From CAIYUC01 sp963682005 (GTDB taxonomy: Bacteria > Bacteroidota > Bacteroidia > Bacteroidales > FEN-979), in NCBI GenBank assembly GCA_963682005.1, contig OY820914.1, positions 186,001 to 250,000 of the forward strand: a DNA stretch of 64,000 nt, read 5' to 3'. Position numbers and translations under genes: made by a program. The notes beneath the pieces are model-generated. The model saw nothing but the letters and a program-made list of their open reading frames with translations, was not told the DNA's origin and did not search any database. Below, piece by piece: positions 43,081-49,105 of this stretch. The stretch's first letter is position 1; each line of letters opens with the position of its first letter.

Positions 43081-44163
43081 ATGGGCGAATTAAGATTAAT
43101 GAAAGGAAATGAAGCCGTAGCAGAAGCTGCCATCCGTGCAGGTTGCGACGGCTATTTCGGTTATCCGATCACTCCTCAATCGGAGATCATGGAATACCTG
43201 ATGGCAGAAAAGCCTCATGAGCGGACAGGAATGGTAGTCCTTCAGGCTGAAAGCGAAACAGCTTCGATCAATATGCTTTATGGCGGAGCTGGAACCGGAA
43301 AAATGGTGATGACTTCTTCTTCAAGTCCGGGCATCAGCCTGATGCAGGAAGGGATCAGCTATATGGCTGGTGCCGAACTGCCTTGCCTCCTGGTAAATAT
43401 TGTCCGGGGAGGTCCTGGTCTCGGAACGATCCAGCCTTCCCAGGCAGATTATTTCCAGGCTGTTAAAGGCGGAGGTCACGGAGATTATAAAATGATCGTA
43501 CTGGCCCCGGCTTCTGTCCAGGAAATGAGCGACTTCGCAAAGCTTGGCTTTGATCTTGCCTTCCAGTACAGGACACCGGTCATGATCCTTTCTGATGGCG
43601 CCATCGGCCAGATGATGGAAAAAGTAGAATTGTTCGATCCGATCCCGAGACGTAGCACAGAAGAGCTGATCAAGCAGTGTCCCTGGGCTGCAACCGGGAA
43701 ACCTAAGACCAGGGATCATATCATCATCACCTCCCTTGATCTCGACCCGGCAGGTCAGGAACGTGTTAACCTCAAACTTCAGGCAAAATACAAAAAGATT
43801 GAAGAAAATGAGATCCGGTATGAAACCATTCAATGCGATGATGCAGAATATATTTTCACTGCATTCGGTCTTTCAGCCAGGATCTGTCAGAAAGCCATAG
43901 ACCTTGCCCGGGCAAAAGGGATCAAAGTCGGGTTGTTCAGGCCCATCACATTATTCCCATTCCCTGTAAAACAGATTGCCGCACTGAGCAAGAAGGTGAA
44001 AGGGATCCTTGTTGTGGAAATGAATGCCGGTCAGATGATCGAAGATGTACGCCTGGCGGTGGGATGTGAACAGAAAGTGGAGCATTTTGGCCGTTTCGGC
44101 GGAATCATCCCCACACCGGATGAGGTAGTCCATGCTTTAGAAACACTAATTATCGGAGGCTGA
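43081..44163 (+). CDS. vorB: 2-oxoacid:ferredoxin oxidoreductase alpha subunit (VorB-type)
   Basis: 360 residues from the ATG at 43081 (MGELRLMKGNEA); an upstream in-frame TTG overlaps the ferredoxin gene and is less likely. The pyrimidine-domain signature FGYPITPQSEIMEYL, the TSSSSPGISLMQEG loop and VRGGPGLGTIQPSQADYFQ match the VorB (3-methyl-2-oxobutanoate dehydrogenase) group. With the beta subunit it oxidatively decarboxylates a branched 2-oxoacid or 2-oxoglutarate to the acyl-CoA with ferredoxin reduction. Its stop is followed one base later by the beta-subunit ATG. The exact substrate (Vor versus Kor) is not settled. Confidence 0.8.
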   Translation: MGELRLMKGNEAVAEAAIRAGCDGYFGYPITPQSEIMEYLMAEKPHERTGMVVLQAESETASINMLYGGAGTGKMVMTSSSSPGISLMQEGISYMAGAELPCLLVNIVRGGPGLGTIQPSQADYFQAVKGGGHGDYKMIVLAPASVQEMSDFAKLGFDLAFQYRTPVMILSDGAIGQMMEKVELFDPIPRRSTEELIKQCPWAATGKPKTRDHIIITSLDLDPAGQERVNLKLQAKYKKIEENEIRYETIQCDDAEYIFTAFGLSARICQKAIDLARAKGIKVGLFRPITLFPFPVKQIAALSKKVKGILVVEMNAGQMIEDVRLAVGCEQKVEHFGRFGGIIPTPDEVVHALETLIIGG

Positions 44164-44164
44164 T

Positions 44165-44977
44165 ATGGAAGAACAATTTGCAAAAACTGAAATTCGCAAA
44201 GACGAAAATATTGTCTATAAACGGACTGACCTGCTGGTCGACCGTCCGCTGAGTTATTGTCCGGGCTGCGGACATGGTACCGTACACCGCATGCTGATGG
44301 AAACCCTGGAAGAAATGAACATCCAGGAACAAACCATCGGGGTTTCTCCCGTTGGCTGCTCTGTCCTGGCTTACGATTTCATGAATATCGATATGCTGGG
44401 TGCAGCACATGGAAGAGCGCCCGCCCTTGCAACTGCCATCAAGAGAATGTGGCCCGAAAAATTCGTTTTCACTTACCAGGGGGACGGCGACCTTGCTGCA
44501 ATCGGTACCGCTGAAACCATTCATGCATGTAACCGCGGTGAGAACTTCGTCATCATTTTCATTAACAATGGCATCTACGGGATGACAGGCGGCCAGATGG
44601 CACCTACCACGCTACCAGGAATGCGCTCTTCAACATCGCCTTATGGCAGGGATGTTAAACTGATGGGGCATCCCCTGAAGATCACCGAACTGATCGCACA
44701 GCTTCCGGGCACTTATTTTGTGACCCGTCAGGCTGTTCACACGCCGAATAATGTAAGACGAACCAAAAAAGCGATCAGGAAGGCCTTTGAAAACACAAAA
44801 CTCAACACCGGAATATCTTTCGTTGAAGTTGTCTCAAACTGCAATTCCGGCTGGAAAATGACCCCGGTACAATCCAATAAATGGATGGAAGAAAACATGT
44901 TCCCATTCTTCCCTCTTGGAGATATCAAGGTGGACGGGAAACTGGTGGAGAAGAAAGAGCTTTTAGTTAAGGAATAA
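44165..44977 (+). CDS. 2-oxoacid:ferredoxin oxidoreductase beta (TPP) subunit
   Basis: 270 residues. Thiamine-diphosphate-binding subunit: YCPGCGHGTVHRML at the N-terminus, YQGDGDLAAIGTAE (the GDG metal/TPP motif) and INNGIYGMTGGQMAPTT. It forms the active site together with the VorB-type alpha subunit. Preceded by a GGAGG sequence, a rare visible Shine-Dalgarno in this window. The gamma subunit follows after a 120-base gap filled with GC-rich heptamer repeats. Confidence 0.85.
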   Translation: MEEQFAKTEIRKDENIVYKRTDLLVDRPLSYCPGCGHGTVHRMLMETLEEMNIQEQTIGVSPVGCSVLAYDFMNIDMLGAAHGRAPALATAIKRMWPEKFVFTYQGDGDLAAIGTAETIHACNRGENFVIIFINNGIYGMTGGQMAPTTLPGMRSSTSPYGRDVKLMGHPLKITELIAQLPGTYFVTRQAVHTPNNVRRTKKAIRKAFENTKLNTGISFVEVVSNCNSGWKMTPVQSNKWMEENMFPFFPLGDIKVDGKLVEKKELLVKE

Positions 44978-44980
44978 AAT

Positions 44981-45045
44981 GCTGCGAGCTACGGGCTGCG
45001 GGCCAAAGTCAAAAGCACAAGGCCCGAAGCACGTGGCCCGAAGCT
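44981..45045 (+). repeat. GC-rich heptamer-register repeats inside the oxidoreductase operon
   Basis: GCTGCGA, GCTACGG, GCTGCGG, GCCAAAG in 7-base register, then GGCCCGAAGCACGT followed by GGCCCGAAGC (14-base period). The unit resembles that at 42671-42703. It lies between the beta and gamma subunit genes, where operon genes would normally be tightly packed. Confidence 0.65.
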
Positions 45046-45100
45046 GTAAAATAATCGGATAAAAGAATACATTACTTACGGAATTAAACAAGTACGAATA

Positions 45101-45655
45101 ATGACAGAAGAAATCATCATCGCAGGTTTTGGGGGACAGGGAGTGCTATCCATGGGGAAGATCCTTGCCTATTCAGGTGTAATGCAGAATAAGGAAGTCA
45201 GCTGGATGCCCTCATACGGCCCGGAAATGAGAGGCGGTACTGCCAATGTGACCGTGATCATCAGCGATGAACGGATCAGTTCACCCATTGTCAACAGTTA
45301 CGATTCGGGGATCATCCTGAACCAGCAGTCGATGGACAAATTTGAGAAAACGATCAAGCCTGGCGGGCTCCTGATCTATGATCCGAACGGAATTACCCGT
45401 CACCCGGTCAGGAAAGACATCAACATCTATTCCATTGAAGCTGCTGATGAAGCTGCAAAGCAAGGACTTGCCAAGATTTTCAACATGGTTGTCCTGGGAG
45501 GATTCCTTAAGCTGAAACCACTGGTTGCTTCCGAATATCTGCATAAAGGACTTCAGAAATCATTGCCGGCCCGTCATCATAACCTGATCCCGGAAAATGA
45601 AAAAGCTGTCGAGATTGGGAAAACCCTGCTGAAGCCCGTCCTCGTTCTGAATTAA
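45101..45655 (+). CDS. 2-oxoacid:ferredoxin oxidoreductase gamma subunit
   Basis: 184 residues. The gamma family begins with a glycine-rich AGFGGQGVLSMGKILA loop and has PSYGPEMRGGTANVTV, both present; it completes the delta-alpha-beta-gamma complex and binds CoA-side elements. It ends at 45655, followed by a strong hairpin with a T-run (45680-45742) that would close the operon. The separate gamma gene here contrasts with the second complex at 55855-58747, where gamma and alpha are fused. Confidence 0.85.
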   Translation: MTEEIIIAGFGGQGVLSMGKILAYSGVMQNKEVSWMPSYGPEMRGGTANVTVIISDERISSPIVNSYDSGIILNQQSMDKFEKTIKPGGLLIYDPNGITRHPVRKDINIYSIEAADEAAKQGLAKIFNMVVLGGFLKLKPLVASEYLHKGLQKSLPARHHNLIPENEKAVEIGKTLLKPVLVLN

Positions 45656-45679
45656 TTAAGCGGATAATATACAATTTAA

Positions 45680-45742
45680 TTAGCGTCTTCACGTCTTTGC
45701 GGGATAACAAACCCGCCGGGGTGTTAAGACGCTAACTTTTTT
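45680..45742 (+). terminator. Terminator or attenuator abutting the next start codon
   Basis: TTAGCGTCTT (45680-45689) pairs perfectly with AAGACGCTAA (45726-45735), with an inner GCGGG/CCCGC helix (45699-45703, 45712-45716), and is followed by TTTTTT (45737-45742). The ATG of the next gene begins two bases later. Confidence 0.7.
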
Positions 45743-45744
45743 CC

Positions 45745-46509
45745 ATGACGGACCATTCAGAGATAAAAGAATTTTTAGACAGCAAGGTTGAGAAATACAA
45801 CAGCCCCTGGTTTATTGAGTCCGATCCGGTCTCAATACCCCACCTGTTCACAAAAAAAGAAGATATCGAGATCTCCGGCTTCCTTACGGCAACGATCTCC
45901 TGGGGTAACAGGAAAAGTATTGTCTCTGATGCGGAAAAGCTTGTCAGGATGATGGATTACTCACCTTTTGATTTTATTCTCAATGCTTCGGAACAGGAAA
46001 TAACAACCCTTGACACATTCTATCACAGAACATTCAACGGGATTGACACTGCTTTCTTTATCGGTTCGCTAAGGAATATTTATTCTTCCAAAGGAGGTCT
46101 TGAACCTCTTTTCTCAGGAATAAACAGGGAGGGTATGAAAGAAACCCTGGTCCGGTTCCGGTCTGCCTTCCTTGAAACAGATCATCAGCCACGCTCTGAA
46201 AAGCATATCTCCGACCCGTCGAAAGGCTCATCCGCCAAGAGGCTCCTGATGTTTCTCCGGTGGATGGCCAGGGAAGACAAACGCGGAGTTGATTTTGGTA
46301 TCTGGAGGAACATTTCACCGTCAAGCCTGCTTTGTCCCCTGGATGTTCATTCGGGCAATGTCGCCCGCAAACTCAACCTGCTGATGCGGAAAAGCAACGA
46401 CTGGCTGTCCGTCGAAGAACTGACTTCCGTTCTCCGGAAATTTGATCCATCAGATCCCGTAAAGTATGATTTTGCCCTATTCGGGCTTGGGGTGTTTGAA
46501 GGGTTCTGA
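45745..46509 (+). CDS. TIGR02757 (DUF2400) family protein
   Basis: 254 residues, usual length for this Bacteroidota-rich family of unknown function. Recognised by EFLDSKVEKYNSPWFIESDP at the N-terminus, the FLTATISWGNRKSI helix, FYHRTFNG, and LLCPLDVHSGNVARKL near residue 200. The conserved LDVHSG and RWM segments recall helix-hairpin-helix DNA-glycosylase-like folds, but no activity can be claimed. Cytoplasmic. The start codon lies two bases after a hairpin and T-run, so expression may depend on read-through of that element. Confidence 0.8.
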   Translation: MTDHSEIKEFLDSKVEKYNSPWFIESDPVSIPHLFTKKEDIEISGFLTATISWGNRKSIVSDAEKLVRMMDYSPFDFILNASEQEITTLDTFYHRTFNGIDTAFFIGSLRNIYSSKGGLEPLFSGINREGMKETLVRFRSAFLETDHQPRSEKHISDPSKGSSAKRLLMFLRWMAREDKRGVDFGIWRNISPSSLLCPLDVHSGNVARKLNLLMRKSNDWLSVEELTSVLRKFDPSDPVKYDFALFGLGVFEGF

Positions 46510-46515
46510 ACAGAT

Positions 46516-46609
46516 GGCTGCAGGCTTCAGGCTTCGGGGCTGATTCCTGCTTTTTTATTTTTCTATTCTCTATTCTCCATCCTCTGATTTCTGACTTCTG
46601 ATCTCAGAT
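46516..46609 (+). repeat. Heptamer-register repeats (GGCTTCR and TTCTGAY/CTCTATT)
   Basis: GGCTGCA, GGCTTCA, GGCTTCG (46516-46536), then from 46561 a 49-base run of seven heptamers (TTCTATT, CTCTATT, CTCCATC, CTCTGAT, TTCTGAC, TTCTGAT, CTCAGAT) in unbroken register, reaching the stop of the convergent PrxQ gene. Confidence 0.7.
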
Positions 46610-47157
46610 TACATCTTCCGCAGAAACTCAACCGCTGCCTTAACATGCTTGTCAAAATTTACTTGTGAGGAGTAGATCATCCGGATTATCCCCTGCTTAT
46701 CAATAACAAAAGTGACCCGTCCCGGAAGGAAGCCCAACGTATTTCCCACACCATAACGTTTTGCCACTTTCCTCTCATTATCCGAAAGGAGGATGAACGG
46801 AAGCCTGTGGTGAGCGGCAAACTCCCTGTGCGAATTTTCATCATCATCGCTGATGCCTATCACTTCAGCACCGGAATCCTTAAAATCCTCATAGCTGTCG
46901 CGGAAACTGCATGCTTCTTTGGTGCATCCATACGATTCATCCCTGGGATAAAAGTAAAGGACAATGTTTGTTTTGCCCAGGAAATCCGACAGACTTACGA
47001 TCTTCCCGTTTTTATCTGGCAGCATGAAATCCGGGGCCTTATGACCCACTTTTACCGTTTCTTTTGAAGCCATATCCGATTTGTTAAATGGTTGATTGCA
47101 GGAAATACTATTTAGAATTAATACAAACAATATGAATATTTTATACTTTTGCAACAT
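46609..47157 (-). CDS. bcp: Exported thiol peroxidase, PrxQ/Bcp type
   Basis: 182-residue atypical 2-Cys peroxiredoxin. Peroxidatic C78 and resolving C83 lie in YGCTKEACSFRD (usual form PGCTxEAC; here Tyr replaces Pro). VGHKAPDFMLPDKNG and VLYFYPRDE are family signatures. Unlike most Bcp proteins it has an N-terminal hydrophobic segment ending at C20 (LILNSISC), so it is probably a lipoprotein reducing peroxides in the periplasm. Divergent from the exported glutathione peroxidase, 34 bases apart. Reductant is likely a thioredoxin-like protein, possibly fed by DsbD (60245-62314). Confidence 0.85.
   Translation of the reverse strand: MLQKYKIFILFVLILNSISCNQPFNKSDMASKETVKVGHKAPDFMLPDKNGKIVSLSDFLGKTNIVLYFYPRDESYGCTKEACSFRDSYEDFKDSGAEVIGISDDDENSHREFAAHHRLPFILLSDNERKVAKRYGVGNTLGFLPGRVTFVIDKQGIIRMIYSSQVNFDKHVKAAVEFLRKM
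47144..47151 (+). promoter_or_regulatory. -7 box for the GPx-rubredoxin genes
   Basis: TACTTTTG matches TAnnTTTG, 40 bases before the ATG at 47192. It lies inside the first codons of the divergent PrxQ gene. Confidence 0.5.
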
Positions 47158-47191
47158 AAATGGTATTTTTAACGATTAAAGGTAATCTAAA

Positions 47192-47740
47192 ATGAGAACT
47201 GTAATGATGATCTGGGCATTCTTTTCACTGGTGATATGTGGAAATGCTCAGCAGAAAATGAGTTTTTATGATTTCAAGGTGACTGACATTGACGGAAAGT
47301 CTTTTGATCTTTCAACATTAAAAGGGAAAAAAGTACTGGTTGTCAACACAGCCTCAAAATGTGGGCACACGCCACAGTATGCCCAACTGGAAGAACTTTA
47401 CAAAAAATACGGCGGCGAAAACTTTGTTATCATCGGATTCCCTGCAAACAATTTCCTTTCTCAGGAACCGGGGACCAATGCAGAGATCAAAAATTTCTGT
47501 ACAACCAATTATGGCGTTACCTTCCCAATGATGGCCAAGATATCTGTCAAGGGCAAGGATATAGCTCCATTGTATAAATGGCTGACCACCAAAACGGAAA
47601 ACGGGGTGATCGATGCACCGGTCAAATGGAATTTTCAAAAGTTCATGATCGACGAGAACGGGAAAATTGCGGGCGTGGTTCCGCCAAGCGACTTGCCCAC
47701 AATCCCGAAGATCGTCAACTGGATAGAAGGGAAACAATAA
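47192..47740 (+). CDS. Exported glutathione peroxidase family protein
   Basis: 182 residues. Signal peptide (MRTVMMIWAFFSLVICGNAQ), then a GPx domain: catalytic C57 in VNTASKCGHTPQY, GFPANNFLSQEPG, and WNFQKFMID for the tetrad Gln/Trp/Asn region. A Cys-type (not selenocysteine) enzyme, which usually uses thioredoxin rather than glutathione. It would remove peroxides in the periplasm. A rubredoxin gene follows 14 bases later in the same direction, and a PrxQ lies divergently, so the four genes at 46609-48774 look like one peroxide-defence locus. Confidence 0.87.
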   Translation: MRTVMMIWAFFSLVICGNAQQKMSFYDFKVTDIDGKSFDLSTLKGKKVLVVNTASKCGHTPQYAQLEELYKKYGGENFVIIGFPANNFLSQEPGTNAEIKNFCTTNYGVTFPMMAKISVKGKDIAPLYKWLTTKTENGVIDAPVKWNFQKFMIDENGKIAGVVPPSDLPTIPKIVNWIEGKQ

Positions 47741-47754
47741 TTTAATCAATTCAT

Positions 47755-47919
47755 ATGCAAAAATATAAATGCAGTATTTGCGGTCATGTTTATGATCCGG
47801 CTGAAGGTGATCCGTCGCTAGATATCCCTCCGGGAACACCATTTGAACAACTTCCTGACAATTGGTCCTGTCCGGTCTGTGAAGCCCCAAAGAGTGAATA
47901 TTTTCCATTGGAGAACTGA
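47755..47919 (+). CDS. Rubredoxin
   Basis: 54-residue mononuclear iron protein, complete: MQKYKCSICGHVYDPAEGD at the start and NWSCPVCEAPKSEYF near the end give the two CxxC ligand pairs (CSIC, CPVC). It carries electrons to rubrerythrin, encoded 280 bases downstream, for peroxide reduction. It is 14 bases after the GPx stop and probably co-transcribed. The region between it and rubrerythrin is almost entirely repeats. Confidence 0.93.
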   Translation: MQKYKCSICGHVYDPAEGDPSLDIPPGTPFEQLPDNWSCPVCEAPKSEYFPLEN

Positions 47920-47926
47920 TGAAGTT

Positions 47927-48038
47927 AGTCGGCAGTCGGCAGTTTACAGTGGGCATTCAGCAGTTGGCAGTTGGCAATCGGCAGTCGGCAGTTTACAGTG
48001 GGTAGTCAGCAATTGGCAGTCGGTAGTCGGTAGTCATA
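47927..48038 (+). repeat. Sixteen-unit heptamer array, consensus AGTYGGC
   Basis: 112 bases made of exactly sixteen 7-base units in unbroken register, most fitting AGTCGGC, AGTTGGC, AGTTTAC or AGTGGGC. The order AGTCGGC-AGTTTAC-AGTGGG occurs twice, 49 bases (seven units) apart, so blocks of units have been duplicated as well as single units. Confidence 0.9.
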
Positions 48039-48127
48039 AGATGACAGAATAATTACGGATTACGACCTATATTAAATGTAAAATGAGATGCCAGGAAACA
48101 TCCTGTCAATATATCTCATTATCAGAA

Positions 48128-48191
48128 CAACAAAGCAACTAAACAACAAAGCAAATCAACAAATCAATCAATCACCAACGCAACAACTAAA
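48128..48191 (+). repeat. Eight-unit octamer array in the rubrerythrin leader
   Basis: 64 bases of 8-base units in register, most beginning CAA (CAACAAAG, CAACTAAA, CAACAAAG, CAAATCAA, CAAATCAA, and so on), ending 4 bases before the rubrerythrin ATG. The strand is nearly free of G, so an mRNA leader here would be unstructured. Confidence 0.8.
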
Positions 48192-48195
48192 AAAA

Positions 48196-48774
48196 ATGGA
48201 AAAATCTATCAAAGGAACACAAACAGAACAGAATTTATTGAAAGCTTTTGCTGGTGAATCACAGGCGAAGAATCGTTATACCTTTTTTGCTAAGGCCGCA
48301 AGAAAAGAGGGGTATGAACAGATCGCCGCTCTTTTTGAAGAAACCGCGCTTAATGAAGAAGAACATGCAAAACTCTTTTTTAAATGTCTTGAAGGAGGAG
48401 CCATTGAGATTACAGCCATGTACCCGGCCGGGATGATCGGCACGACGGCTGAAAATCTTAAAGCCGCCTCCACCGGTGAAAACGAAGAATGGTCCGCAAT
48501 CTACCCGGAATTCTCCAGGATTGCGGCAGAGGAAGGCTTCCAGAAAGTATCGACCCTCTTCAAGCTGATTGCAAAAATCGAACAAGGACATGAAAACCGG
48601 TTTAAAAAACTATTCCGGAATATGGAAGATAACCAGGTATTCGAAAAGGGAGAAAAGGTTTTCTGGATCTGCAGAAAATGCGGCCATGTTCATTTCGGGA
48701 CCAAGGCTTTGAACAATTGCCCGGTTTGCAATCATCCGATGTCCTATTTTGAACTGCAGGCTGAAAATTTCTAA
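48196..48774 (+). CDS. Rubrerythrin
   Basis: 192 residues from the ATG at 48196; an in-frame ATG at 48088 would translate the octamer repeat and is rejected. N-terminal ferritin-like diiron domain with ligands in FAGESQAKNRYTFF, ETALNEEEHAKLF and IEQGHENRF, and a C-terminal rubredoxin-like domain with CRKCGHVHFG and CPVCNHP. It reduces hydrogen peroxide in the cytoplasm of anaerobes, with electrons from NADH via rubredoxin (encoded at 47755). Confidence 0.92.
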   Translation: MEKSIKGTQTEQNLLKAFAGESQAKNRYTFFAKAARKEGYEQIAALFEETALNEEEHAKLFFKCLEGGAIEITAMYPAGMIGTTAENLKAASTGENEEWSAIYPEFSRIAAEEGFQKVSTLFKLIAKIEQGHENRFKKLFRNMEDNQVFEKGEKVFWICRKCGHVHFGTKALNNCPVCNHPMSYFELQAENF

Positions 48775-49074
48775 GAATCCCTCCGGGTTTATTGAATCAG
48801 GTACTTTCCTGAATTTCTGGTGACAAGGACAGTCATGCGGGAAAATAGTTACATACCCGGTGGTTGTGATCTTTTGTAAAGCCGAAGAAAGGAGCGTCAG
48901 GGTATCAAGCGTGACATGATTGAAGAGGGGATCAGGAGGTCATCCAGAATGATGATCATTTTTTTTATTTTTCCTGCATTTGAATTTTATGTTCACCGGC
49001 TAAGATATCTATTTCTGTTCCGGTTGAAGAATATTCATTCCATTGAGGCTGAGAACTGTTGATGAAAAATTCCG
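48775..49074. other. 300-base gap without a recognised gene
   Basis: Between rubrerythrin and the E1 gene. Short frames only; no repeat register like the neighbouring gaps, no clear hairpin. It may hold the remnant of a lost gene, but nothing identifiable was found. Confidence 0.4.
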
Positions 49075-49082
49075 TAACTTTG
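49075..49082 (+). promoter_or_regulatory. -7 box for the fused E1 gene
   Basis: TAACTTTG matches TAnnTTTG, 23 bases before the ATG at 49106, and excludes the in-frame start at 49043. Confidence 0.55.
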
Positions 49083-49105
49083 CACAAAACCTTAATAACC
49101 ATCTG

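Noticed and set aside
43321..43833. A 170-codon minus-strand frame in the 2-oxoacid oxidoreductase alpha gene.
   Set aside because: It lies wholly antisense to a strongly conserved gene and has no recognisable domain.
47927..48038. Considered a CRISPR array because of regular repeats.
   Set aside because: Units are 7 bases with no spacers, and no cas genes are present.
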